In this document: piece after piece, positions 25,918-34,346 of the stretch | Numbering within the stretch: position 1 is the first letter of the stretch | How the letters are laid out: each line of letters begins with the position of its first letter | Source: Flavobacterium chilense | GTDB taxonomy: Bacteria; Bacteroidota; Bacteroidia; Flavobacteriales; Flavobacteriaceae | Reading direction: 5' to 3' | Assembly (NCBI RefSeq): GCF_001602525.1 | Contig: NZ_LSYT01000010.1 | Span: forward strand, 1 to 64,000 | DNA: 64,000 nucleotides | Translations under genes and position numbers: made by a program | The notes under the pieces: generated by a model | The model's input: the letters and a program-made list of their open reading frames with translations, nothing else | The model's database searches: none | Told to the model about the DNA's origin: nothing

Positions 25918-28479
25918 TTGAAAAATAATTCTACAAAAATAACAGCATTTATTCTAATAGCAACACTTATTTGCGCCTGTAATGCTGTAAAAAGAGTTCC
26001 GGACGGAAAAAATCTTCTTGTAAAAAATACTATTCTTGTAAATGGAAAGGCTACAAATGACGAAATAGCTTCTAACCAAATGTATCAAAAACCTAATGGT
26101 ACGCTGTTAGGCTACAAATTACGCTTAAACATGTACAATCTGGCCAATCTAAATCCAGACTCTACTTATCAGGCTAAATTTAAAAATCATCCGGGCAAAT
26201 ATGAACGCATGTCTAAAATTTATTCAGCAAAACAAGTTGACCGTCTTGGGCAGTCTTTTTACTACAAAGGGATTCATGAATTCTTAAAAAACACTGGAGA
26301 ACCTCCTGTTATTATTGACACTGCTAAGACCAAAAAATCACTTTTACGTTTAAAATATTACTATTTCAACAATGGTTATTTTAATGTAACAACAGATTAC
26401 AGCATTGATAGTGTTGCCAGAAAAAAAGCCAAAATAAACTATCTTATTACTACTGGCCCGGCATACATCCTGGATACTATCAAAACCAATATTATGACCC
26501 CGGCCTTGGATTCATTGTATAAAAACAACAATGAACCTTCATTTATAAAATCCGGAAAACAATACAAAACTTCTGATTTTGAAGAAGAAAAAAACCGTGT
26601 TACCACTTATTTCAGAAATCATGGTGCTTATTTCTTCCAGCCTACTTATGTTACTTTTGATATTGATACTATTGGCAAAAAAAACAAAGCCAATGTAACC
26701 TTAATTGTAAATAACAATAATATTCAGGAAAAAGATTCCAGCAGAACCGAGCCTTTTAAACTATACAAAATTAGTGATGTTAATATTTACACTGATTATT
26801 CGGCATCAAAAGCAAAAAGCAAAATTACAGACAGCACCACTTACAACAACTTTAATTTATACAGTTTTAAAAAATTAAAATACAAGCCTCGTGCAATTAC
26901 TGATGCTATCTTTATTAATAAAGGAAGTACTTTTTCAGACACAAGAACAACCCTTTCTTCACGATATTTGAACAACCTGAAAATCTTTAATTATCCATCA
27001 ATTCAGTATGAGGTGGACAAGCGCGATTCGACAGCGCAATCTTTAATTGCCAATATTTACCTGACACCAAGAAAAAAATATAGTTTTGGCTCTACTCTTG
27101 ATTTTACACACTCTAATATTCAGGATTTCGGAATTGGAGGAAGTATTTCGGAAACGATTCGAAATGTATTCAATAGAGCAGAAACATTAGAAATTTCAGC
27201 TCGTGCAAACATTGGTTCCTCAAAAGACATGGCGAATCCTAATAATAATTTCTTCAATGTCTCAGAATATGGAGTTGATTTAAAACTGAATTTCCCAAGA
27301 ATCCTGATGCCTTTTGGAACTGAAAAAATTATCCCTAAAAGAATGATTCCGTCCACAAGCATCACAGCAGGTTTCTCTAAGCAAAGAAATATTGGTTTAG
27401 ATAAAGAAAATTTCACTGGTGGATTTGCTTATAACTGGTCTCCTAAACGAAATAATACAGCAAAACTTGAATTACTAAATGCTCAGTTTGTACGTAATTT
27501 AAATCCTGATAATTATTTCAATGTATATACTTCATCTTACAACGAATTAAACAGCATTGGTAAAGATCACAATATAAATCCTAAGAATTTTGACAACCCG
27601 ATTGATAAAAATTTAATTATCCCAACCGGAACCACAGGTTTTACAAGCGATGTATTAGGAAACAAAACAGATTTAGTTTCGACAGATAAACAATATCAGG
27701 AAGTTGAAAGTATTGAAGAAAGACGAAAACGTCTGACTGAAAATGATTTTATTTTAGCGACTAGCTTTTCTTTTACCAAAACCACTAAAAAAGATCTTGC
27801 TGACAATACTTTTTATCAATTTAAAACAAAAATAGAATCTGCAGGAACTTTATTATCAGCCATTTCCAGTGTTGCAAATTTACCTAAAAACACAAATGGT
27901 AATTACGAAATATTTAATCTGGAATATTCAGAATATATTAAAACCGAATTCGATTATATCAAACACTGGGATTTTGGTAAAGAAAAAGTACTGGCCGTAA
28001 GAAGCTTTTTTGGTATTGCAATTCCGTTTGGAAATTCAAATTACATCCCCTTCTCCCGAAGTTATTATGCAGGAGGTTCAAATGATAACCGTGCATGGCA
28101 GCCTTATGATTTAGGACCGGGAAGTACAAATGCCGTAAACGACTTTAATGAGGCAAACATGAAGATCGCATTTAGTGCAGAATTTAGATTTAAAGTTTTT
28201 GGAGATGTTAAAGGAGCCATCTTTGCAGACGCCGGAAATATCTGGAATGTGCTCGATAATGTGACCGACGAGAAAGCAAAATTCTCTAACGTAAACGATT
28301 TAGCTGAAATTGCTTTGGGTTCAGGATTTGGTTTACGATACGATTTAAGCTTTTTTGTTATTCGTTTAGATTTAGGCTTCAAGACTTATAATCCGGCGCA
28401 TGACAAAGGAGATCGCTGGTTCAAGGAATATAATTTTGGGCACTCGGTTTTAAATTTTGGAATAAATTATCCGTTCTAA
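25918..28479 (+). CDS. tamL: TamL: BamA/TamA-family outer-membrane assembly lipoprotein
   Basis: 853 aa with a TTG start. No in-frame ATG exists near the N-terminus, and the TTG opens a lipoprotein signal (FILIATLICAC, lipobox Cys21). POTRA-like segments occupy roughly residues 25-370 (KYYYFNNGYFNVTTDYSI, VTTYFRNHGAYFFQPTYV). The C-terminal Omp85 barrel includes SRSYYAGGSNDNRAWQPYDLG and ends at Phe. In Bacteroidota this lipidated TamA form is called TamL and works with TamB in outer-membrane assembly; it is reported to be important for viability in F. johnsoniae. No tamB is in the window. It is divergent from the SpoU methyltransferase. Confidence 0.9.
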   Translation: MKNNSTKITAFILIATLICACNAVKRVPDGKNLLVKNTILVNGKATNDEIASNQMYQKPNGTLLGYKLRLNMYNLANLNPDSTYQAKFKNHPGKYERMSKIYSAKQVDRLGQSFYYKGIHEFLKNTGEPPVIIDTAKTKKSLLRLKYYYFNNGYFNVTTDYSIDSVARKKAKINYLITTGPAYILDTIKTNIMTPALDSLYKNNNEPSFIKSGKQYKTSDFEEEKNRVTTYFRNHGAYFFQPTYVTFDIDTIGKKNKANVTLIVNNNNIQEKDSSRTEPFKLYKISDVNIYTDYSASKAKSKITDSTTYNNFNLYSFKKLKYKPRAITDAIFINKGSTFSDTRTTLSSRYLNNLKIFNYPSIQYEVDKRDSTAQSLIANIYLTPRKKYSFGSTLDFTHSNIQDFGIGGSISETIRNVFNRAETLEISARANIGSSKDMANPNNNFFNVSEYGVDLKLNFPRILMPFGTEKIIPKRMIPSTSITAGFSKQRNIGLDKENFTGGFAYNWSPKRNNTAKLELLNAQFVRNLNPDNYFNVYTSSYNELNSIGKDHNINPKNFDNPIDKNLIIPTGTTGFTSDVLGNKTDLVSTDKQYQEVESIEERRKRLTENDFILATSFSFTKTTKKDLADNTFYQFKTKIESAGTLLSAISSVANLPKNTNGNYEIFNLEYSEYIKTEFDYIKHWDFGKEKVLAVRSFFGIAIPFGNSNYIPFSRSYYAGGSNDNRAWQPYDLGPGSTNAVNDFNEANMKIAFSAEFRFKVFGDVKGAIFADAGNIWNVLDNVTDEKAKFSNVNDLAEIALGSGFGLRYDLSFFVIRLDLGFKTYNPAHDKGDRWFKEYNFGHSVLNFGINYPF

Positions 28480-28493
28480 TGCTAATTAATTCT

Positions 28494-28501
28494 TATTTTT
28501 G
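28494..28501 (+). promoter_or_regulatory. -7 box of fbaA
   Basis: TATTTTTG, an exact TAnnTTTG match, 38 bp before the fbaA ATG and directly downstream of tamL. No good TTG at the -33 position. Confidence 0.5.
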
Positions 28502-28539
28502 CAACCTAAAAACTAAAAACAACTATAAAAAAAATTAGA

Positions 28540-29607
28540 ATGGCACACAATATCAAACCCGGAGTAGCTACAGGAGATCAGGTACAGGAGATTTTTAATT
28601 ATGCAAAAGAAAAAGGTTTTGCATTACCTGCAGTAAACGTTACTGGGTCTAGCACAATAAACGGAGTTCTTGAAACTGCTGCAAAATTAAATGCACCGGT
28701 TATTATTCAATTTTCAAACGGAGGAGCTCAGTTTAACGCTGGAAAAGGTCTTTCTAACGCTGGTGAAAAATCAGCTATCGCTGGTGGAATCGCCGGAGCA
28801 AAACACATCCATACTTTGGCAGAGGCTTATGGTGCTACTGTAATTTTACATACTGACCACTGTGCAAAAAAATTATTGCCTTGGATTGATGGTTTATTAG
28901 ATGCTTCTGAAAAACATTTTGCTGAAACAGGAAAACCATTATTCAGTTCTCACATGATCGATTTGTCTGAGGAGCCAATCGAAGAAAACATTGAGATCTG
29001 CAAAGAGTACTTAGCAAGAATGAGCAAAATGGGAATGACATTAGAAATCGAACTTGGTATTACAGGTGGTGAAGAAGATGGTGTTGACAATTCTGATGTT
29101 GATAGCTCAAAATTATATACTCAACCAGAAGAAGTAGCTTATGCTTATGAAGAATTATCTAAAGTAAGTCCTAAATTTACAATTGCTGCTGCTTTTGGAA
29201 ACGTTCACGGTGTTTACAAACCAGGAAACGTAAAATTGACTCCAAAAATCTTAAAAAATTCTCAGGATTTCGTACAAAACAAATTCAACACTGGTCATAA
29301 CCCGGTAGATTTCGTTTTCCACGGAGGTTCAGGTTCTACACTTGAAGAAATCAGAGAAGCTATTGGATACGGAGTGATTAAAATGAATATTGATACAGAT
29401 TTACAGTTTGCTTATACTGAAGGAATCCGTGATTATATGGTGAACAACATTGAGTATTTAAAAACTCAAATTGGTAACCCTGAAGGAGCTGATGTTCCTA
29501 ACAAGAAATACTATGACCCAAGAAAATGGGTTCGTGAAAGCGAAGTTACATTCAACACAAGACTTGAACAAGCTTTTGCTGATTTAAATAACGTAAACAC
29601 GTTGTAA
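28540..29607 (+). CDS. fbaA: Fructose-bisphosphate aldolase, class II
   Basis: 355 aa, usual length for the class IIa enzyme. It cleaves fructose 1,6-bisphosphate to DHAP and glyceraldehyde 3-phosphate using zinc. Visible: the catalytic Asp and zinc His in VILHTDHCAKK, the ELGITGGEEDGVDN loop with zinc-binding and activating acidic residues, the zinc His in FGNVHGVYKPGN, and VDFVFHGGSGST for phosphate binding. Followed by accD after an inverted-repeat spacer. Confidence 0.98.
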   Translation: MAHNIKPGVATGDQVQEIFNYAKEKGFALPAVNVTGSSTINGVLETAAKLNAPVIIQFSNGGAQFNAGKGLSNAGEKSAIAGGIAGAKHIHTLAEAYGATVILHTDHCAKKLLPWIDGLLDASEKHFAETGKPLFSSHMIDLSEEPIEENIEICKEYLARMSKMGMTLEIELGITGGEEDGVDNSDVDSSKLYTQPEEVAYAYEELSKVSPKFTIAAAFGNVHGVYKPGNVKLTPKILKNSQDFVQNKFNTGHNPVDFVFHGGSGSTLEEIREAIGYGVIKMNIDTDLQFAYTEGIRDYMVNNIEYLKTQIGNPEGADVPNKKYYDPRKWVRESEVTFNTRLEQAFADLNNVNTL

Positions 29608-29669
29608 TTAACAATTAACAATTGACAATTGATAACTAATCTTATCAATTGTCAATTATCAATTATCAA
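29608..29669 (+). repeat. Inverted heptamer-repeat spacer between fbaA and accD
   Basis: The left part repeats an ACAATTA/ACAATTG heptamer, and the right part repeats CAATTAT. 16 bp at 29620-29635 pair perfectly with 29642-29657 around a 6-nt loop, and the outer parts pair with a few mismatches. The whole fbaA-accD gap (70 bp) consists of this element, which begins immediately after the fbaA stop and ends 8 bp before the accD ATG. Confidence 0.85.
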
Positions 29670-29677
29670 TTAAAAAT

Positions 29678-30532
29678 ATGGCTTGGTTTAAAAGACAGGA
29701 AAAAGGGATTACGACCGCTACAGAAGACAAGATGGACGTTCCGAAAGGATTGTGGTACAAATCTCCTACCGGAAAAATTATTGATGCTGACGAATTAGCA
29801 AGAAACTTATTTGTTAGCCCTGAAGATGATTTTCACGTTCGAATTGGAAGCGCAACCTATTTTGAAATCTTATTCGACAACAATGAGTTTGTTGAATTAG
29901 ACAAAAACATGACATCAAAAGATCCTCTGCATTTTGTTGATACAAAAAAATATGCTGACAGATTGAAAGATGTAATGGAGAAAACTCACCTGAAAGACGC
30001 TGTGCGTACAGGAGTGGGAAAATCTAAAGGAAAAGAACTTGTAATTTGCTGTATGGATTTTGCCTTTATTGGCGGATCTATGGGAGCTGTTGTTGGAGAA
30101 AAAATTGCCAGAGGTATTGATCACGCGATCAAAAACAAGTTGCCTTTTGTAATGATTTCTAAATCTGGTGGAGCCCGTATGATGGAAGCTGCTTATTCTT
30201 TAATGCAATTAGCAAAAACTTCTGTGAAATTGGCTCAATTGGCCGAAGCAAAATTACCTTACATTTCGCTTTGTACTGATCCAACTACCGGAGGAACAAC
30301 TGCATCCTATGCGATGCTAGGAGATATCAATATTTCTGAGCCAGGTGCTTTGATTGGTTTCGCAGGTCCTCGTGTGGTACGTGATACTACAGGAAAAGAT
30401 TTACCGGAAGGTTTTCAAACTGCTGAGTTTCTTTTAGAGCACGGTTTCTTAGACTTTATCACGCCTAGAAAAGAATTGAAAGACAAAATCAATTTGTATA
30501 TCGATTTAATTCAAAACAATACTATTAGATAG
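29678..30532 (+). CDS. accD: Acetyl-CoA carboxylase carboxyltransferase, beta subunit (zinc-finger cysteines missing)
   Basis: 284 aa. It transfers CO2 from carboxybiotin to acetyl-CoA together with AccA, the first step of fatty acid synthesis. The crotonase-like carboxyltransferase core is intact: DFAFIGGSMGAVVGEKI, ISKSGGARMMEAAYSLMQL, DPTTGGTTASYAMLGDI, GFAGPRVV. The N-terminal four-Cys zinc finger of typical AccD is altered. The aligned segment WYKSPTGKIIDADEL then NLFVSPEDDFH retains the spacing and prolines, but Ser, Gly and Asp stand where the cysteines belong. The ending is a normal terminator. Its pair accA is not in the window. Confidence 0.96.
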   Translation: MAWFKRQEKGITTATEDKMDVPKGLWYKSPTGKIIDADELARNLFVSPEDDFHVRIGSATYFEILFDNNEFVELDKNMTSKDPLHFVDTKKYADRLKDVMEKTHLKDAVRTGVGKSKGKELVICCMDFAFIGGSMGAVVGEKIARGIDHAIKNKLPFVMISKSGGARMMEAAYSLMQLAKTSVKLAQLAEAKLPYISLCTDPTTGGTTASYAMLGDINISEPGALIGFAGPRVVRDTTGKDLPEGFQTAEFLLEHGFLDFITPRKELKDKINLYIDLIQNNTIR

Positions 30533-30555
30533 TTTCAAAACTTCTAAAACACTTA

Positions 30556-30588
30556 AATCCCAAGAAAAATTTCCTTGGGATTTTTTTT
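30556..30588 (+). terminator. Terminator of accD
   Basis: AATCCCAAG / CTTGGGATT arms around a short A/T-rich loop, followed by nine T residues. Confidence 0.85.
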
Positions 30589-30626
30589 TACACTCAATTT
30601 ACTCAAAACAGCAACCTTTAAGTATC

Positions 30627-31511
30627 TTAATTTCTAGGCTTGCCATTTTTCAATTCTTTATCAGCAATCTTAAAAGCCAGCTTCTCACGCCATATAGCAT
30701 AACGTTCTCTAAGAACTATTTTCATACCGCTATCTACTGCACCATGCATAAATAAACTCCATACACTTGCCATTTTTCTAATTATTGATCTATCCCATGC
30801 ACGCAATGTTAGAGAAAAAGAGCCATCTATGTAACGCATCCAGTGCCACATTCCCGTAGGCATAAATAAGGTATCTCCATGCTCCAGAAAAACTTCGTAG
30901 CCTTCGACGCCTTTTAAAGCGGGAAATTTTTCAAAATCAGGATTGGCAACATCATAATCTTCCAGAGCATAAGTAGTATTAGGAACACAGTAAAGTCTCT
31001 TTTTCCATTTGTTATCAAATAATATAATATGCTTTCTTCCTCCAAAATGAGTATGAAAAAGGTGAGGCAAATCGATATCATAATGCAAAAAAGTAATAGC
31101 ACTCGATCCTCCAAAAAACATCGCAGGCATGCTTTCAATAAAACCTCCCATTAATTCTTTTGGAACTTTTATGTCATGAACTAATTCGGGTTTGTGTTTA
31201 AAAAGATTAAAGAAAAAAATACGTAACTGAGTGGGTTCGCTTTTTATCAAATCCAGATAATCACCAAATTTCATACTGGCAATAGAGGCATTAATTACTT
31301 TTGTTGGATCTGCTTTAGAATTATCAACTAGCTTTACCTCAATATCTCCTGCAATTTGCTTAAAATAATCTGTTGACCATTTTTCGCGCGCAGGCCAGTC
31401 TTTTGTTAATCCTTTTATAATTAAAGGCTTTCTTTTATCTAAATAGTTCTTTTTAAAATCTTCCCGGGAAATAGACTCAACAAGATCAACAGGTTTTAAT
31501 ATAAAGCTCAT
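30627..31511 (-). CDS. Cupin-like (JmjC-type) domain protein
   Basis: 294 aa of the cupin_8/JmjC-like family, putative Fe(II)/2-oxoglutarate-dependent hydroxylases. Early motif KPLIIKGLTKDWPAREKWS (28-46) is the family's entry strand. The predicted metal ligands are His and Asp in FLHYDIDLPHLFHTHFGG and a distal His in MPTGMWHWMRYID, with Lys of GRKHIILF as a possible oxoglutarate contact. Substrate unknown. It is cytosolic by sequence (no signal peptide). No obvious partner is adjacent; the alcohol dehydrogenase upstream is separated by 277 bp and a terminator. Confidence 0.85.
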   Translation of the reverse strand: MSFILKPVDLVESISREDFKKNYLDKRKPLIIKGLTKDWPAREKWSTDYFKQIAGDIEVKLVDNSKADPTKVINASIASMKFGDYLDLIKSEPTQLRIFFFNLFKHKPELVHDIKVPKELMGGFIESMPAMFFGGSSAITFLHYDIDLPHLFHTHFGGRKHIILFDNKWKKRLYCVPNTTYALEDYDVANPDFEKFPALKGVEGYEVFLEHGDTLFMPTGMWHWMRYIDGSFSLTLRAWDRSIIRKMASVWSLFMHGAVDSGMKIVLRERYAIWREKLAFKIADKELKNGKPRN

Positions 31512-31694
31512 TTATTCAGCAATTTAGATTATCTGTTTACCAAATTTATTTAATTATTTCCAGTTGATAACGTTTACAGTAAATTATTACAAAAGAAAAA
31601 TCGTTATAGCCTCTCAAATGGTATCGATAGAATATCACTTCACTTTAAAAACATCAAACTCCCAGCCATTTTATTTTCAAGACTAAATAATCAA

Positions 31695-31730
31695 ACAAAA
31701 AAAACCGAAGAACGTTTCTTCGGTTTTTGT
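31695..31730 (-). terminator. Terminator of the alcohol dehydrogenase gene
   Basis: AAAACCGAAGAA (31701-31712) / TTCTTCGGTTTT (31716-31727), 12 bp perfect with a 3-nt loop. A T tract on the minus strand. Confidence 0.85.
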
Positions 31731-31788
31731 TTTATATGGATTTCTAAAAGATGTAAAGCATTTACTCCATTCAATAAAACATCTAAAC

Positions 31789-32835
31789 CTATTTTAAAGA
31801 AGCCATATCAATCACAAAACGATATTTTACATCGCTTTTATTCATACGGTCGTAAGCCTCATTAATATACGACATGTCGATTATTTCGACATCTGAAGTA
31901 ATATTATGTTCTGCACAGTAATCCAGCATTTCCTGAGTTTCTCTGATACCGCCAATCAAACTTCCAATAATACTTCTTCTTTTCATTATCAAAGTAAAAA
32001 CAGGAATTTCTGCCGGAGCAGGCGGCGCACCCACTACAATCATCGTTCCGTTTGTCGTTAATAAATTCAGATAAGCATTATGATCGTGTTTTGCTGAGAC
32101 AGTATTGAGGATAAAATCGAAACTATTTGCCAAAGATTCCATTGTTGCAGGATCTGATGTTAATGCAAATTTATGTGCTCCTAATTTTTTAGCATCTGCT
32201 TCTTTTGAAGGAGAATGACTCAACATAGTAACTTCGGCACCAAAAGAAACGGCAAACTTAACCGCCATGTGCCCCAAACCACCCAATCCTAATACTCCAA
32301 CTTTATGCCCCTTACCTACTTTTAAATAACGCAATGGAGAATAAGTGGTAATTCCGGCACATAATAATGGGGCAACTCCTTTGATATCTAATTTTTCAGA
32401 AACATGGAGTGTATAACTTTCATCTACAATAATACTGGTTGAATATCCGCCTCGGGTTGGAATATCTGTTCCTCTTTCGACACTATTGTAAGTTCCTGTC
32501 ATTCCTTCGTCACAAAACTGTTCTTCTCCGGATTGACAACTTGGACATACTCTGCAAGAATCAACAAAACAGCCTACTCCTGCCAATTCTCCTACTTTAA
32601 ATTTAGACACTTCACTGCCTACAGCAATGATTCGGCCTACAATTTCATGTCCGGGAACTAAGGGATAATTAACAGGGCCCCAATCTCCTTTTGCGGTATG
32701 AATATCGGAATGGCAAACGCCACTATACAAAATTTCTATCTGAACCTGATGAGCACCAACTTCTTTTCTTTCAAACGTGTAGGGTTTTAACGGATTTACA
32801 GCATCATATGCCGCATAAGCTTTTACTGGTATCAT
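31789..32835 (-). CDS. Zinc-dependent NAD(P) alcohol dehydrogenase (cinnamyl-alcohol/YahK type)
   Basis: 348 aa medium-chain dehydrogenase. The catalytic zinc site is visible: Cys in YSGVCHSDIHTAKGDWG and HE in VPGHEIVGRI. The structural zinc lobe is CRVCPSCQSGEEQFC. The Rossmann motif is VGVLGLGGLGHMAVKFA. The GHMAVKFA and CADDHG-like context put it in the NADP-preferring YahK/CAD group, which reduces a broad range of aldehydes. It stands alone with its own terminator, so a general aldehyde-detoxifying role is plausible but inferred. Confidence 0.93.
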   Translation of the reverse strand: MIPVKAYAAYDAVNPLKPYTFERKEVGAHQVQIEILYSGVCHSDIHTAKGDWGPVNYPLVPGHEIVGRIIAVGSEVSKFKVGELAGVGCFVDSCRVCPSCQSGEEQFCDEGMTGTYNSVERGTDIPTRGGYSTSIIVDESYTLHVSEKLDIKGVAPLLCAGITTYSPLRYLKVGKGHKVGVLGLGGLGHMAVKFAVSFGAEVTMLSHSPSKEADAKKLGAHKFALTSDPATMESLANSFDFILNTVSAKHDHNAYLNLLTTNGTMIVVGAPPAPAEIPVFTLIMKRRSIIGSLIGGIRETQEMLDYCAEHNITSDVEIIDMSYINEAYDRMNKSDVKYRFVIDMASLK

Positions 32836-32932
32836 ATTATCGCATTTTTAATTAGGGTATTAAAATTACGACAAAAATCGGCAACTAGATAAAAATTGAT
32901 GTTGTAAAAAGATTAATGATAATGTCCGTCTT

Positions 32933-34180
32933 TTACATTCCGGTTCTGATGGCTTCAACCGGATCTAAATTTGCTGCTGAAATAGCCGGTAAAATCCCGG
33001 AAATTAATCCAATCAATGCCGCAAGTCCGGTTCCTAAAAGTATATTCCCTAAACTTAAAACAAATTCAAAATCAAGAGCTTTTGTCAAAATCAAAGCAAT
33101 TCCCCAAACCATCAGCAATCCAATAATTCCACCAATTACAGAAAGAATAACGGCTTCGAACAAAAACTGAAATAAGATAAAACGATTTTTAGCTCCCAAT
33201 GATTTCTGAATTCCAATTAAATTAGTTCGTTCTTTTACAGAAACAAACATAATATTTGCAATCCCGAAACCTCCCACTAAAAGAGAAAATCCGCTTATAA
33301 TCCAGCCAACAACATTCATCTGTCCTAAAATCCCATCAATAAAATCTGTAAAACCAGAAAGCACATTAATGAAAAAATTATCCATTTCCCCTGCTTTCAT
33401 TCCGCGAATGGCTCGCAATTTTTGTGCGACTTCGGCTTTATAAGCCTCCATATCAATCCCTTTTACAGGCTTTAGAACAATTACCGGAGTCATCGCATCA
33501 CTATCACCATACATTCGTCGTAAAAAATTAGTAGGCAAATAAACTGATGTATCATTACTGTCTCCAAAGAAACCGGCACCTTGTTTTGCAATAACACCAA
33601 TTACGGTAAAACGTTGCCCGTATAAGCGAATATTTTTTCCAATAGGATCACTTGTACCAAAAAGTCCTTCGGCAATATCATACCCCAAAACTATAACTGC
33701 CGTTCCTGAATTGGATTCTGATTCATTGTAAAATCTTCCTTTATCAAAACTCAAGCCTTCAATATCGACCATTTCGCTTGACGAAGGAACAATATTAACA
33801 TCACTAACAGTTTTTGAATCGTATTTTAAAGTTTCATGTTTTACAAAAAGCTGATATGCGACTTGTTCTGTATTATTAAGTGAATTTTTCAAACCAATGT
33901 ATTCGTCATATTTTACATTTGGAAACTGTTCTCTCTTCCATTGTGGAATTTCAGATGGCCCAAAGCAAAACTTCATTAAATAAATTGTATTTTTATCCAA
34001 ACTACTCAAGTCTTTTGAAATTTTTCGGTCTAAAGAATCGACTGCTGCCAAAACAGCAATAATTGAAAAAATACCAATTGTTACGCCCAATAACGATAAC
34101 AACGTACGTAATTTATTATTTCGTAAAGCGTTTATCGCAAAGCTTAAACTTTCTTTCAATAATCGTAGATAAACTAGCAT
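32933..34180 (-). CDS. ABC transporter permease, MacB/FtsX type
   Basis: 415 aa. TM1 is at about 20-45 (LRTLLSLLGVTIGIFSIIAVLAAV), a large periplasmic MacB-PCD domain at about 46-280, then three TM helices in the FtsX domain (MNVVGWIISGFSLLVGGFGIANIM, ILFQFLFEAVILSVIGGIIGLLM, and the C-terminal one). Such permeases work as mechanotransmission exporters or lipoprotein-handling complexes with an ATPase and often a periplasmic adaptor. Neither partner is adjacent here, so the ATPase must be encoded elsewhere. Substrate unknown. Confidence 0.9.
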   Translation of the reverse strand: MLVYLRLLKESLSFAINALRNNKLRTLLSLLGVTIGIFSIIAVLAAVDSLDRKISKDLSSLDKNTIYLMKFCFGPSEIPQWKREQFPNVKYDEYIGLKNSLNNTEQVAYQLFVKHETLKYDSKTVSDVNIVPSSSEMVDIEGLSFDKGRFYNESESNSGTAVIVLGYDIAEGLFGTSDPIGKNIRLYGQRFTVIGVIAKQGAGFFGDSNDTSVYLPTNFLRRMYGDSDAMTPVIVLKPVKGIDMEAYKAEVAQKLRAIRGMKAGEMDNFFINVLSGFTDFIDGILGQMNVVGWIISGFSLLVGGFGIANIMFVSVKERTNLIGIQKSLGAKNRFILFQFLFEAVILSVIGGIIGLLMVWGIALILTKALDFEFVLSLGNILLGTGLAALIGLISGILPAISAANLDPVEAIRTGM

Positions 34181-34313
34181 ATATTCATATTTTTCAATAA
34201 AGTAAAATTCAATAAATTAAAATCAAAAACCTAATAAAAGTTAACTTACTCATCAGTAGATTTTTTTAGCATAATGTTACATTAATTTTCTTTAAAATAA
34301 TATATAAAAAAAC

Positions 34314-34321
34314 TACTTTTG
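34314..34321 (+). promoter_or_regulatory. -7 box of purH
   Basis: TACTTTTG, an exact TAnnTTTG match, 25 bp before the purH ATG. No TTG at -33. I looked for a purine riboswitch in the 166-bp divergent gap and saw none. Confidence 0.5.
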
Positions 34322-34346
34322 CAGTCTCAAAAATCATAACTACACA

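Noticed and set aside
18873..29669. The three inverted-repeat spacers as IS ends or MITEs
   Set aside because: Their sequences are unrelated to each other, there are no target-site duplications or transposase genes, and each fits exactly between stop and start codons.
34181..34346. Purine riboswitch upstream of purH
   Set aside because: No conserved three-way-junction pattern was recognisable in the short divergent gap; only a -7 box is visible.
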